The notes beneath the pieces are model-generated. The model ran no database searches and was not told the DNA's origin. It was given only the letters and a program-made list of their open reading frames with translations. The translations under genes and the position numbers were made by a program. A DNA stretch of 64,000 bases, taken from the NCBI RefSeq assembly GCF_029203305.1, contig NC_089462.1, forward strand, positions 310,001-374,000, given 5' to 3'. Positions 44,944 through 56,037 of this stretch are shown here, piece after piece. Source of the DNA: Yamadazyma tenuis. Lineage: Eukaryota; Ascomycota; Pichiomycetes; Serinales; Debaryomycetaceae. The stretch's first letter is position 1, and each line of letters starts with the position of its first letter.

Positions 44944-46446
44944 ATGTCTTCAAGCAAACCAAGGGTGGCCCAGGTCAGGAACCCCACGTTACCATCCCAG
45001 ACCACACCCGAGCAGCGGTACTGGCGAGGATTCGTCAGCCCCCAGCTCATCAAGGAGACCCACCCCATTAACCACATCCACTTCAACCCCCAAGCACCTC
45101 ACGACTTCGCAGTATCGTCATCCACAAGAATCCAAATTTACTCCGCCAAAACCAGACAGGTGATCAAAACATTCTCGCGGTTCAAAGACACAGTGTTACT
45201 GGGAGAATTCCGCCATGACGGGAAGTTGTTGGTCGCGGCCGACAAGTCAGGGTTGGTATCAATCTACGATGCGTACCAGCCTCGAAGTCTTCTTGTAAGT
45301 TTGAATCCCAGCACTTATCCAACTCACGTGGCGAAGTTCCATCCCACAATGGGCAAGCAGTTGGTGACAGGTTCCGACGACCGGGTGTTGCGGTTGTACG
45401 ACATCTCCGAAACCACGTCGGGCCCAGTGGTGGAGTTTGACGACTCGCACCATCAAGACTATATTCGAAGTGTAGACTTCATTCCCGATGCCCCCCACCT
45501 CGTGGCCACCGGGTGCTACGATGGAATAGTACGTGTGTTTGACACGCGGGCCCACGAATGTGTCGCCAGGTTCGAGCACAATAGTCCCGTTGAAGATATT
45601 TTGGGGTTCTCCTCCACCACCATCATGACCGCTGGAGGCCCACAAGTCAAAATATGGGATCTTTCCACCAACAAAAAGGTCACCGAGTTGAACAACTTCA
45701 CCAAGACTGCCATGACCTTGCACAACACTCACGATAAGGGGTTGCTAGTGGGTTCATTAGATGGCCATGTTAAGATCTTTGACTCTACTTCCAGTGCCTG
45801 GAACGTCAAGTTCGGATGGAAGTTTGGATCCGGAGGTGTATTGAGCTGTGGAGTGTCACCCAACGACCACAAGCACTTTGTGACGGGGTTGACCTCGGGA
45901 TTAGTATCGATTAGGACCCGGAAAACCGAGCCTCGAGTCAAGCAGGGGGTTAAACAGACCAGAAGCAACGCATACAACCGGATGATGAAGGGAATGGACT
46001 ACAAAGGAGAAGAGGAACAGCGTATAGTATCGTCGTCACAGCAAAGCACCAAGAAGTTGAAGACGTTTGAGAAGCTTTTGGGTGGTTTCAAATGGTCTGA
46101 GGCTTTGGACAGCGGGTTTGTGAGTGGAATCCCTAAAGAGCATACTATTACCATATTGAGCGAGTTGAGAAAAAGAGGTAAAGTCCGGGTTTCTTTGGAG
46201 AATAGAGACGAGATCTCCTTAGTGCCGATATTACTGTGGTTCCATAAGAATATAGAGGACGTCAGATCGTTCAACTTGATAGCTGACTACTTGTCTGTGA
46301 TTTTCGAGCTTTACGGGTCGTATCTCTCGACAAATTCAGACTTAAATGATGTTTTCGAAAGCTTGATCAAGAAGGTCGAACATGAGGTCAAGAAATCCAA
46401 AGAAGCCAACGAGATCAAGGGAATGCTTGAGCTTTTGGCCGTCTAA
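44944..46446 (+). CDS. UTP15: U3 snoRNP/t-UTP protein Utp15
   Basis: 500 residues. Part of the t-UTP/UtpA complex of the small-subunit processome, needed for 18S rRNA maturation. An N-terminal WD40 propeller (about 60-350) starts with RYWRGFVSPQLIKE and contains repeats such as GSDDRVLRLYD, ATGCYDGIVRVFDTR and GGPQVKIWDL. The UTP15 C-terminal helical domain follows (about 370-500; KTFEKLLGGFKWSEALDSGF and the L-R-KRGKVRVSLENRDE type segment). Length matches S. cerevisiae (513 aa). The ATG follows PAC and RRPE elements. Confidence 0.95.
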   Translation: MSSSKPRVAQVRNPTLPSQTTPEQRYWRGFVSPQLIKETHPINHIHFNPQAPHDFAVSSSTRIQIYSAKTRQVIKTFSRFKDTVLLGEFRHDGKLLVAADKSGLVSIYDAYQPRSLLVSLNPSTYPTHVAKFHPTMGKQLVTGSDDRVLRLYDISETTSGPVVEFDDSHHQDYIRSVDFIPDAPHLVATGCYDGIVRVFDTRAHECVARFEHNSPVEDILGFSSTTIMTAGGPQVKIWDLSTNKKVTELNNFTKTAMTLHNTHDKGLLVGSLDGHVKIFDSTSSAWNVKFGWKFGSGGVLSCGVSPNDHKHFVTGLTSGLVSIRTRKTEPRVKQGVKQTRSNAYNRMMKGMDYKGEEEQRIVSSSQQSTKKLKTFEKLLGGFKWSEALDSGFVSGIPKEHTITILSELRKRGKVRVSLENRDEISLVPILLWFHKNIEDVRSFNLIADYLSVIFELYGSYLSTNSDLNDVFESLIKKVEHEVKKSKEANEIKGMLELLAV

Positions 46447-46492
46447 TTTGTACATTATACATTGTCATCAATTTACATACTTTATATCATAC

Positions 46493-47512
46493 TCACCACC
46501 CTTTGGATCTCTTTTTCTTCTTTCGCTTTGTCTGGATTTTCTCGTTGTACGCCAGTCGACAAAATTCCGAACAAAACCACTTCTGTTTTCCCACCGTGTA
46601 TTTAAGGGCCTCCACCCGGTTGTTCAACCCGACACACTTGTAGTGGAACCAGTCGCCGTTGGGGCAAGCGTCTTCGTTATCACAGCCAATCATGTCACCA
46701 AATGACCCTTGTTTACAGAAGCAGTAGCGTTCTGTAGGCTCAAACTGTTGGGACCAGGTGAGGGTTGAGGAAGGCGACGGCGGTGGCACTAGCTCGGGCC
46801 CTGGCACAGGGCGGTGGTGTGGAGTGGTACTGGCGATCGCTCGTTGTCTTGAGGGCCTAGTTGATTGCCCAGATGCCTTAGATAAACCTCTAGACGGCCG
46901 GAGAGGCTTGGAATCTTGTAGAGATTCCTGCTGTTGGAGATGATGCCTTTCCCTCCTCTGTCTCTGTCCTTGTTGGTGGTGTAGCACCTTTTGTTTAGGT
47001 TTCTTCATGGACTTGGGAATCTTTAAGAAGAGCTTCAACAGTGGAGGTTTCTTCTCCACTGACTGATGCAAGAGTTTGTGCTCTTTCAAGGCCTCGCTCA
47101 GGGAGATCAAAGGCCGGTTTTTGTAGTGCTCGTTGAGTTTCTCTCGAAGTTCTTTGTTTGCCATTTTGTTTTGATGGGTGTTTTGAAGTTTATGCTGCAT
47201 TGTGGTCAAATGGTTAATTTCTTCCCACAACGAGAGCTTGTGGGCAACAAGCTGGTTGTACAATGCCCGTGATTCCTGGACGCTCTCAAGGTTTAAGCGG
47301 TTGATCTGTTGGTTCAATTGAAAACATTGTGATCTCAACTCTGGGGTGATTTCGGAGTGGTCGAGAAAGATACGGTGGACGGCAGCTTTGTGTTTGTCGA
47401 TAGTTATGTTGATGGACTGGAGAAGCCAGAGCGATCGCACGACGTCGGCCGGGAGGTGGTCAACGGTGGATATGAAGGAGGAGTTGATGGAGTTGGAGTA
47501 CACCACGGACAT
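46493..47512 (-). CDS. ING-family PHD-finger protein, probably Yng1 type
   Basis: 339 residues. ING proteins read H3K4me3 for histone acetyltransferase or deacetylase complexes. The N-terminal ING helix region ([21 protein letters not shown], then two coiled segments) runs to about 110. A basic, Gln-rich linker follows (about 150-240), then a C-terminal PHD finger from [17 protein letters not shown] to WFCSEFC. The loop before the last Cys pair is longer than usual, with about eight extra residues between the VGLN turn and KWFC. The short C-terminal tail is Lys/Arg-rich ([10 protein letters not shown]). The CSEFC ending resembles Yng1 (NuA3) more than Yng2 or Pho23, but the linker length is closer to Pho23. 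Confidence 0.82.
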   Translation of the reverse strand: MSVVYSNSINSSFISTVDHLPADVVRSLWLLQSINITIDKHKAAVHRIFLDHSEITPELRSQCFQLNQQINRLNLESVQESRALYNQLVAHKLSLWEEINHLTTMQHKLQNTHQNKMANKELREKLNEHYKNRPLISLSEALKEHKLLHQSVEKKPPLLKLFLKIPKSMKKPKQKVLHHQQGQRQRRERHHLQQQESLQDSKPLRPSRGLSKASGQSTRPSRQRAIASTTPHHRPVPGPELVPPPSPSSTLTWSQQFEPTERYCFCKQGSFGDMIGCDNEDACPNGDWFHYKCVGLNNRVEALKYTVGKQKWFCSEFCRLAYNEKIQTKRKKKKRSKGW

Positions 47513-47655
47513 GATGATGGGAAACCAAACAAGCGCGAACGGTTAAAAAAATATCGCCAAGTCGATGCACTCCGTTGCCCGGCAGATGGGTGCGAAATCT
47601 TTTGCTACAAAAACTAAAATGTATGCTTATAATACTAACTACTATTACATAACAT

Positions 47656-48822
47656 TTATTCCAAGTCCTTCTTCAAAGTACCCATGAAGGCGTGCTTTTC
47701 AGCTGGAGTTTGGAATCTACCCTTACCGAAGGAAGAAGCAGTATCAATCCATTTCAAGTTCACTGGTTCAGTGGCCTTTCTGGAAGTGTTGGTGTACAAA
47801 GACTTTCTCAAGGTAACAATTCTCTTTCTGGTACCGGGGATAGAACCCTTGACCATAATAAAGTCGTTGTTGACCAAACCGTATCTAACAAATCCACCCA
47901 TTGGGTTGATGTTCTTGACGGTTCTGTCATAAGAAGTGGCACCACTGGATTCATCACCAGCCTTACCGACTCTGTAAACCTTGTGGTTGATAGAGGTTCT
48001 GTGGTGGTAACCGTTTTGACCGGCTCTGGCAACAGTCCAGTTAACGTTAGCTGGATGCCAGGCACCAATACAAGCAACCTTTCTCAAACCTCTGTGGGTC
48101 TTTCTAGGCAACTTCTTGGTTCCCCATCTGTGGGTGACACCTTCGAAACCGTGACCCTTGGTAACAGCAATGGCATCGATCATTTCACCGTCTTCAAAGA
48201 CAGAGTCAACGGAAACGGTCTTTTCAAAGTGTTCTTGAGCCCAAGCAACCTTGTCAGCAACGGAACCACCGTTGATTTGGATTTCGGCCAAGTGAGCCTT
48301 CTTTTGGGACAATGGAGTCTTCTTGATTTGGGTGTGAGCCAAAACTCTGACAACAGAGGCGTACTTGTTGATTCTGGCCAATTCTCTTTCAATGGAGGCA
48401 GGGTCCTTGGCGTATTTACCAGAGTACTTGGTGAAAGCCTTCTTCTTGGACTTGTACCAGTTCTTGTAGAATCTTCTTCTAATTTCTTCAGACAAGTGTT
48501 CAGCCCAGACGGTGGTCAAGGATCTCAAACCTCTTGGGGTTTCGACGTATCCAACAACACCAACAATGACCAAAGGAGGAGTGTCGACGACGGTAGCGGC
48601 TTCGACAACTTCTCTCTTGTGCATCTTGGAACCTGGTCTGTCCAAGTCTCTGACAACGGTGGTCATACCGGCCTTGTAACCCAAAAAGGCGGTCAAAGAC
48701 ACAGGCTTAGACTTGTTGTCCTTTGGGAAGGACTTAATCTTACCTTGGTGTCTGGCGGCTCTCTTTCTTGGGAGGAATCCTAAGGATCCGTGTCTTGGGG
48801 CTTCGAATTTTCTGTGGGACAT
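47656..48822 (-). CDS. RPL3: 60S ribosomal protein L3 (uL3)
   Basis: 388 residues, colinear with the eukaryotic uL3 family from [22 protein letters not shown] to the C-terminal [16 protein letters not shown]. The protein lies near the peptidyl transferase centre. The W-finger region and GAWHPANV with the conserved, often methylated, His are present. Codon bias is extreme, as expected for a major ribosomal protein. As a side effect, the opposite strand has a long open frame, which is not a gene. No intron signal near the start. Confidence 0.98.
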   Translation of the reverse strand: MSHRKFEAPRHGSLGFLPRKRAARHQGKIKSFPKDNKSKPVSLTAFLGYKAGMTTVVRDLDRPGSKMHKREVVEAATVVDTPPLVIVGVVGYVETPRGLRSLTTVWAEHLSEEIRRRFYKNWYKSKKKAFTKYSGKYAKDPASIERELARINKYASVVRVLAHTQIKKTPLSQKKAHLAEIQINGGSVADKVAWAQEHFEKTVSVDSVFEDGEMIDAIAVTKGHGFEGVTHRWGTKKLPRKTHRGLRKVACIGAWHPANVNWTVARAGQNGYHHRTSINHKVYRVGKAGDESSGATSYDRTVKNINPMGGFVRYGLVNNDFIMVKGSIPGTRKRIVTLRKSLYTNTSRKATEPVNLKWIDTASSFGKGRFQTPAEKHAFMGTLKKDLE

Positions 48823-49259
48823 GTTTAATGTGTTAGATAGGTGAAAATTTTTTCTCGAAAGTGAAAAGTTATTTGAGCATCGCGGGGCGTGCCCAACCAG
48901 AAAAAAAAATCAGCGTTGGTTGAAAGTGGTCTGAGATGTACGGGGGTGCGTGCTGGGATATGCGGGGTGCGATCGTCAGATCGGCTGCCTGTCAGGCCTT
49001 TCGGCTTAGCCTCTGTGCAGAGATCGGCACCAATGTGGTACAAATGCATCTGCATCTCTTGTTTAACAGTGGGTTGCATGAGAATGCCCACGTCTAGGCC
49101 CATATATGAACATCTGTCTTGTCAGATGTTAGCAGATTCGTGAAGAAAGATCTAGTACGGTGGAGGTACAGTAAGACTTGGTCTTCTCTGACTTGATATC
49201 ATCTCTATTACCTACTGCCAGTCTATCCTACATGTATTCACATATACACTGTGTATTAC
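48823..49259. other. Promoter region of RPL3 and 3' end of the sugar transporter gene
   Basis: 437 bases. It includes a run of nine or so A residues near 48900 and a GGCCTTTCGGCTTAGCC area near 48995. No clear Tbf1, Rap1 or Cbf1 site was recognised and no further gene. Confidence 0.35.
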
Positions 49260-50825
49260 CTATACAGCCTCAACGCTACCATTGTCATCCACCTCGACGA
49301 TACTAATATCCTTCTCGTCATCCTCAGGAAGAAGGTGGATGGCCCTGGCATGTGCATCGTGCTGCACAGTTCTTCCTCTAGTCTCCCACACCCCTCTGGT
49401 AAACCCAGTTCTCTTGAATATATAGTCAATATCCTCCAACTCCAACCCAGCCGTTTCGGGAATGAACACAAACACAATTGGAACCCATGCAGCACAAAGA
49501 ATGGCAAAGATGATAAAGGTCTTCCACCCAATATTGTCGATAGCTATGGGGGTGATCTGCACCACCGCAAATACACAGAGCCAGTTAAAGGCCGAAGCCA
49601 CCGCCTGTACCCGTGACCTCAATCTGGTGATGTTGATTTCGGCTGCCATAAACCAGGGCACTGGAAGCCACCCTACTCCGGTGAAGAGCTGGTACAAAAA
49701 CACAAAGAACGTTGCCCCTACGGAACATCCATACCCACCGATGGAAAGCAATATTGACACCATGATAAAGCAGAAAGAAAGCCCCGAGCCTGAAATCATA
49801 AGAAGGTTTCTGCGACCCAATTTGGGATTATCGATGAGCCAAAGAGGAATAAACGACCCCCCAAGGTAGACGATCTCCGTGCAGCCCGCCAAAATCAACG
49901 ATGTCACCCGGTCCATATTCATGGCCGACGTGAAGATTGTGGGAGCATAATAGTTGATGAAGTTCGAGCCTCCAAACTGCTGTGCAAACATAAGGAACAA
50001 TGAGATCAACAATCGTCTGTAGTTTTGAAGCTCTCCACCACTGAACAACTCAGACACCTTGAAAGGTCCTCCACGTGACTCCATCTCCACTGCCGTCTCG
50101 ATCTCGATTCTCTGCCGGATCACCCTCTCGGTGGTGATGGTGGAAGTGTCACTGTCCAAGGCTGCCAACACTTCGGCTGCCTCCTCTGACCGGCCCTGCT
50201 GCACCAACCACCGGGGACTTTCAGGCAAAAACCAGGTTTCAAAGAACAAGGCAATGGCAAAAATTCCCTGGAAAGAGATGGGGAATCGCCATTGGAGGGA
50301 CGAGTTTGTGTATGAACATCCAAACCCGATCCAGTAGGCGATCACCACTCCCAAAATCGTCACAATTGCCTGCCATGTCAATAGCCTTCCTCTGTTGTTT
50401 CCAGTAGCACATTCAGACTGGTAGACGGGAATGGTGGACGAGTTAAACCCATTGCCGATACCGGTGACCATCCGCCCTACGTACCACTGGGCACGGGTGT
50501 AGGAGCTGCCAAGTAGCACCGTCCCCACCATCATGATGAAGGCCCCAAACAACATCATGGCTCTTCTCCCAAGTTTTTCTCCCACAAAGAACGCCACGAT
50601 CGAGCCAAGCACACACCCCAAGTCATACACTGACGTGAGTAAACCCTGGGTGGTAGCATCGGGATACCCAAACTGTTTGAGAAACACTGGGTCGCCAATA
50701 ATTGACCCCATGACTCCCTGGTCATATCCTAAAAGCAAAAAACCGGTACACGAACAGAACGTGACCACATAACGAAGGGTTTTACCTCTTGCAAAGTACC
50801 GAGACTTGAACCAAAGATAATCCAT
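49260..50825 (-). CDS. Sugar-porter family transporter, STL1-like
   Basis: 521 residues from the ATG at 50825. The frame continues upstream to an ATG at 51047, but that extension has no family resemblance. Twelve helices with sugar-porter signatures: GYDQGVMGSII in helix 1, GEKLGRRAMM, GRMVTGIGNGFNSSTIPVYQSE, SYTNSSLQWRFPIS, PESPRWLV and a PETAGLELEDID ending. The YTNSS-QWRFP and STIP segments are those of the Stl1 (glycerol/H+ symporter) group. S. cerevisiae Stl1 imports glycerol under osmotic stress, but other members carry hexoses or other sugars. The promoter side is very long (50826-52517). Confidence 0.85.
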   Translation of the reverse strand: MDYLWFKSRYFARGKTLRYVVTFCSCTGFLLLGYDQGVMGSIIGDPVFLKQFGYPDATTQGLLTSVYDLGCVLGSIVAFFVGEKLGRRAMMLFGAFIMMVGTVLLGSSYTRAQWYVGRMVTGIGNGFNSSTIPVYQSECATGNNRGRLLTWQAIVTILGVVIAYWIGFGCSYTNSSLQWRFPISFQGIFAIALFFETWFLPESPRWLVQQGRSEEAAEVLAALDSDTSTITTERVIRQRIEIETAVEMESRGGPFKVSELFSGGELQNYRRLLISLFLMFAQQFGGSNFINYYAPTIFTSAMNMDRVTSLILAGCTEIVYLGGSFIPLWLIDNPKLGRRNLLMISGSGLSFCFIMVSILLSIGGYGCSVGATFFVFLYQLFTGVGWLPVPWFMAAEINITRLRSRVQAVASAFNWLCVFAVVQITPIAIDNIGWKTFIIFAILCAAWVPIVFVFIPETAGLELEDIDYIFKRTGFTRGVWETRGRTVQHDAHARAIHLLPEDDEKDISIVEVDDNGSVEAV

Positions 50826-52517
50826 ATTGATGTAGATAAAATCCTGGTGCCATGTCGAGGCTTTTATATTGCAAAATCTGGGGTGAGAGGGGAACTGGGG
50901 TACGGTTGCAAAAGAACTGTATTTGCGACGGTGATGATCCAAAAACTCTTCCAGGGGGATCAAAGGAATGTGTGATCCAATGGGTGTCTGATCGTCAGGT
51001 CCCACAGGGATCCAAGTGACAGCATAACGGTGTTTTGACACACTCATCAGTTTTGGCAACCAGCTGGTGGGCGAGCGAGTGGGTGGGCAACCTCAGATAC
51101 TGATCGGATCATGAATGGTCCGACTGGAGCCCATGGGGCCAGGTGCCCCACAGACCCCACAACGGTAAACTTTTGGCAGCCTTGAGTAGCGCAATGGTCG
51201 CATTAGCTGCAGGGAGCAACGCGCGCTGTGCTGCCACTGCAGGCACCAGTTGCCAAAAATCCCAGCCGCGGCGGGAGTGAGGGAGGAGTAGTCCGAAGAG
51301 ACCTCCTCAGCGGCGCTAACGAGCTAGTTTCCGGGCCATCAAAGACACGGTGGATGTAACGTTGTGTAGGCCATGGTCGGAAGATCAGAAGGTTGTGGGG
51401 TCGACTTGTGGGTGTGGGTCAGAACTTGTCTACTTGTAGGTGTATGAGTCACGTGCGAGGCACTCGTATATAGTAACTGCACGCAAGTAATTATCAATAA
51501 CCACAAGAACAAGAAGAACAACAAGAATACAAGTAGCAGAACCATGGAAGTTTGAATACAATCTCAACGATTGTAACCAATAAAGAGGACAACCATTTAC
51601 GTTCACAAACGTATTCACCGTTGAAGACCCATTCTCACAAAAGTCTTGAACGATCAGTAGGGGTCGTGGTATCGTGGCCAGGTCATATGATCTACATGTG
51701 TCAATGCGCTTGCTCTCGCCTATCTTCGCTTTACCCAGCCTTGCCCCCGACATGGCTAATATTGCCAAACTGCCACCACATTCCGCATCGAGGCAATTAA
51801 AGTGCGGCTTGGGAGTTCAGATTAAACTTACGAAATGTCCGTAACAATTAATTTCCCGCTGTGGTTAAATGCCCCAGTGACAATAAGGGTCGGACTGCCA
51901 ATCCCTCAGTCCGGTTAAGACAGACCCAATTGTTTTAATTGTCTTGATATAATTGCCTGGCTTAGGGTTGGCACGGGGCTCGGCACAGGGGCGAGAAGTA
52001 TTGGCGAATTCTTCGCCTCGAAGCTTATGTACCAATCGGCAACTACCGAGATCTTCCCACTGCAAAACTTTGATAATACTTGCGCTTGCCTAGACTAAAT
52101 CCGAACAAGGCCCATCGTAGTGGGGTTGCGCTCAGTTTCACTTTCCCTGGCAACCAATCGTTACTGATATGAAGCCAGAGCCGTTTGCATTATTATTTTA
52201 AGGGGTGACCGCCCGTATGCAAAGGAGTGTAAATAAATCCTGGCCTCGAATAGATTATGCATGCGACTTAGTTGCCGCCATTCGGCATGCGTCAATACTC
52301 GCGGGTTAAACTCATTGGCCGCGTCAATTGGACTCACTATAAACAATTGCATGAATTCGAAAATTATATCCCAATTTATGTCATCATGATGTGCATTACC
52401 TCTATCTTTTGGTCCGAATTTCACATTAAACTTTGCATTTTATAACTAATACTTTTCCAAAATACATTTTCCGATATAATGCTATACTCTATAGAAATGA
52501 AATCACCGTCTAACTCG
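50826..52517. other. Long intergenic region with an orphan promoter-like segment
   Basis: 1692 bases upstream of the STL1-like gene and 3' of the AT-hook gene. CACGTG is at 51450-51455 and a TATATA at about 51467-51472. After it comes an A/G/C-rich, T-poor stretch (about 51490-51543) resembling a yeast mRNA leader and an ATG at 51544 that meets a stop after three codons. Two open frames (51430-51753 minus; 52161-52424 minus) lack family features. It may be transporter regulation, a non-coding RNA, or a gene remnant. Confidence 0.35.
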
Positions 52518-52970
52518 TTATATTCTCTTGACATGCATGATTTTTTTCAACGCTAACCGGGCATCCGAGTCGTCTGGGAACTGGAGCGGCTGAGTCATTT
52601 GTGGTTGGTAGCCAACATTGGCACCCACTGACCCAGTATTGAACTGACCTCCACTGGGTGACTGTTGCTGTTGCTGCATCATCGTCAGTTGCTGGGGTGC
52701 CTGAAGCAATGGGTTACCATTCATGAAATCGAACCCGCTGTTCATGAACATCTCTTGGTTGAACATAAATTGGTTATTGTTGTTGCCAACTTTTTTGGGC
52801 GAGGTGATGATAGAGTTCATAAGCGAGTTGAACTGGGGGGTGGAATAGTTTCCGCCAAAACCCAATGGCGTCAAGCCGGTGCTGATAGTGTAGTCCTTCT
52901 GCTTTGGTGTCTGTGGAGGGTTGGTGTCAGAAAATGCGTAGTCCGAGTGATACTTCATGGGCATGGGCCT

Positions 52971-53002
<32 letters not shown>

Positions 53003-53789
53003 GATGGTGGTGGTACTGGACGGGAGCCTGCCCGTAGTCCAAGTCGCCGGTAGCGGTGGTAGTAGGAGCGCTATCATAATGCCCCTGGATGCCAATGGTA
53101 GTATTGGCCTGGGACTGCGACAATACGGCTTTGCCCAGTTCGTCAATCATGAGCTTCAAGTTAAAATCACCAAAGTCACTCAAGTCCTGTACAGGGCTGG
53201 CAGCCCTATCAGTACGAATTAATACCGGAGGTAATAAGTTTTTATCGAGTTGACGACCTTGCTGTTTGGCCGACGGTGGAGGAGATTGGTACGCTCCTCG
53301 ACCCAGGTTTGTAATCTGCGAAATGTTGTCCAAGGTCCGTGAGTTGATGTAGTCAGTGGCAGGGGAGTTCTGAGAACTGCTGGAAGATGAGCCATGGCTT
53401 AAGCTATGCACGCTACTCTTGCGGCGAGCTGGTGAATTTCCCATGTCGACAGAGCTTTTTTTCCGTCTTCTGATGGCACCGGCGCTAGGACTTACTCGCA
53501 TAGTAGGCGTGAAGATATCGGGAATTCCTCGTTTGACCGTCTGGTTCGAGTTGTTTTCGGCGTCTGGTGAGTTGGAAAGCGGCGATGTGTTAACAGAAAT
53601 GTTAATGGTTTTGGTGATTTTACTGCTGAAGTTGTTAGGTTTTGGTGGTCTACCTCTCTTCCGCTTGGGAGTGGGAGGCACCACTGGCGGCGGTGCGAGA
53701 ACAGGCACCGACGTGGTGTTGTTTTGGAGGTTCATATTCATGACACTGCTCAATGATTGATAGGGTGTAAGGAGGGTGTTGGGGACCAT
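52518..53789 (-). CDS. AT-hook, glutamine-rich nuclear protein of unknown function
   Basis: 423 residues. An AT-hook core (KRKRGRPPKP) at about 42-51 suggests binding to the minor groove of AT-rich DNA. A basic RRRKKSS patch and several Ser/Thr-Pro sites (possible CDK/MAPK targets) follow. A His3-Gln12 run lies at about 257-271 with further Gln/Asn/Met-rich stretches to residue 390. The C-terminus (SDARLALKKIMHVKRI) is a short basic helix. The composition is typical of yeast transcription regulators. No defined DNA-binding domain beyond the hook and no orthologue is recognised. It is flanked by the two longest intergenic regions of the window, which is common for heavily regulated regulators. 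Confidence 0.75.
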
Positions 53790-56037
53790 TTAAAGGGCAA
53801 AAAGCGGCAATGAATGGGATGACCAACAGAAACAAGCGACAGAAAACGATGTGGTCGTCAGGATTATGCAGAATGCAATGGATAAAGGATGATATTATAA
53901 TAAAATGTCCCTGTTGTGCCTGGTTCACAAGAACGAGGAAAATTTGCTGATTCAGGTTGGTTACTGAGGCTTGCGTGGGGGACACAAAAAAGTCTAATGC
54001 AATTGATTCAGACTCACTACAACTAAATGAGTGAAGGCGAATGTGATGAATTATTAAAGGGATTGAAGATATGAGTATCGGGTCCCTTAAGAAAAATATA
54101 AAAAAAATGGGTAGCAGGGATTTTAATTTGTTCTTATAGTTTCTGGTAATAAAAATAAAATTGGACCAAGAGGCCGATTAGTGATAGTCACCGATGCGGG
54201 AGGCGTTAAACTAGGTAAATGTGGCCTGGTTAGGCAGAGGTTTTGGCGGTATTTTCTTTGACGGTTTTTTCTTTTCCAATTTTTTTTCCCAAATATATTT
54301 TTCATTTTGGTTAAACCGATTACGCGTCCAATTAATTTTCCCTATTAAGGTTTTTTACTGGCTCTCTCCTGGAATAATGGGGGAAGACCAACCTGTCTTG
54401 ACAATAGGCAACAATACCGGATGTATCTCAACACCTTTTTATTTCCTATGAACGAAGCACCGTTCCAACATCACCACTGGTGAAAAACAAGAAGGCTCCA
54501 CTGTCTTCTCCTCTTTTTCTGGATCATGGCTGTAGCAGGTTTGTCGCCGCGGTTGCGGTAGCCGATGATTTTATTTTATTAGACTCTCACGTTGCGCTTC
54601 GTTTGAAGCTTTGGTAGTCACGCCTTTCATCAGCCAGCAGTAGTAGCCCCTTTCAAGGTGATGATCTTAATAACCATCACATAAGTTGGATGTGTAAAAG
54701 GTTAGATATTGATCGGCAATTCAAACCTCTCCTATGGGCACAGGATTATGCTGGTGCAGGCATGAATCGGGCAAAATGGCCCAGTATCCATCTTGATTTT
54801 GGTGCACATCTTTTAAAGTCAACCCCCTTAACCACTTACTGAAATGAGCGGAGGTTACATTACTACGCATGGAATTCGCTTATTTTGACCTGCGCCACCA
54901 AGAATGTGTCACCAATAAGGAACCCCTTAGTTAGGTGGATGTCGTATTTTGTCTTGAGAAATGATTGTTCTTCAAACCTACAATGACTATGTCGTCGTAG
55001 CAAGTGGGACTTGATTGATATTTATGGTAACGAATTGAAATGCTCGACAATGCGAACATCGCCTTAGTCTTCGACTAGCAGGAATGTTTTATTGTAAACT
55101 GCAAACCCTCACCCTGAGATCGTGATACAATACGGCATTTGGATGGGTGATGAGCTTACGGTGCGAACTTGACAACGCAGTTCATTAGCAAACCTAAAGT
55201 TGACCTAACTCCACCTAAAGGGACGCGACATCCTTTTGCAAGAGGTGCATTTGTCATAGCTGCCCAGTTCTGGTTGGGTCGATATCCTGCACCCAGTCCC
55301 AGTTCTAGTCCCAGTTACCAAGGGTTTTGCTCCCAGTGCCCAACTGTAAATCTCTCACACATGCAGACAATGTCCACGTTCTGCCACCATAAATATATTG
55401 TTTAGGGGCTGGAAGGCGAATAGTTACAGGGGTTTTATTTGCACCTATTGTTAAAAGTTGAATAATTGCAGCTAAAGTCCATGCAGGGATTTACGGTTCG
55501 CTTGCTATTTATTTGGTTGGCAGCCCTCTGTGACTGAATCGGTGTAACAGCCGTTGGTCGGGCCATTATTTGGACAACACCTTTCTTAACCCTAGAGCTC
55601 TCTCGTAAACCAACATCAATTGAAGTCGCACGCCTTTAGAGGATGCCCGACAGGAAACAAACAGGACGGTAACCAGAAACGAGCCTAGTGGTAGTATCTA
55701 CACAGGCAATAAAACCGAAGACAGTTTTGTGCAATCACATGGCGAACAACTCCGCTTTACAGGGAAGACCTTCAGGCAGATCTTTTTGTAAGCATACACC
55801 CAAAAAAGGGAGGAGATACTAGAGTCCTTGCTTAACGGGAAGGAAGGAGGAACTCCTGGTGCCATTGCCGACCGGGAGTTTTTTCGCACCGCACCACAGG
55901 AGTCATTTTAATGGCACCACACCCGCACTAATTACAGGGCCTGAGGCTCACGCTCATCGCCCTCGTTCCGCTCCCTGCACTCGTTCCGCATTAGCAGCCG
56001 TTTCGCGACACCTCTTTTGTCTTCTTACTTCAAATCA
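53790..56037. other. 2.2-kb intergenic region, AT-hook gene / ERG24
   Basis: No supportable gene in 2248 bases. AT-rich and homopolymer tracts at about 54085-54110 and 54255-54310 (TTTTTTTT, AAATATA) are likely promoter elements of the AT-hook gene. A small degenerate CCCAGTTC/CCCAGT repeat lies at 55293-55320. The last ~150 bases are C-rich and presumably form the ERG24 promoter and leader. No clear sterol-response element was recognised. Confidence 0.4.

Noticed and set aside
47692..48783. 363-codon open frame on the plus strand opposite RPL3
   Set aside because: It is the mirror of a strongly codon-biased ribosomal protein gene. The translated sequence is Ser/Gly/Val/Asn-rich without domains, and RPL3 on the other strand is certain.
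50826..51047. N-terminal extension of the STL1-like transporter
   Set aside because: In frame, but sugar porters of this group begin close to the segment encoded from 50825, and the extension shows no conserved feature.
51430..51753. 107-codon minus frame with a hydrophobic segment
   Set aside because: The hydrophobic part comes from reading the purine-rich leader-like stretch antisense; no family and no promoter for it.
52161..52424. 87-codon minus frame in the long intergenic region
   Set aside because: No ATG at its start and no recognised family. It could be a gene relic but cannot be supported.
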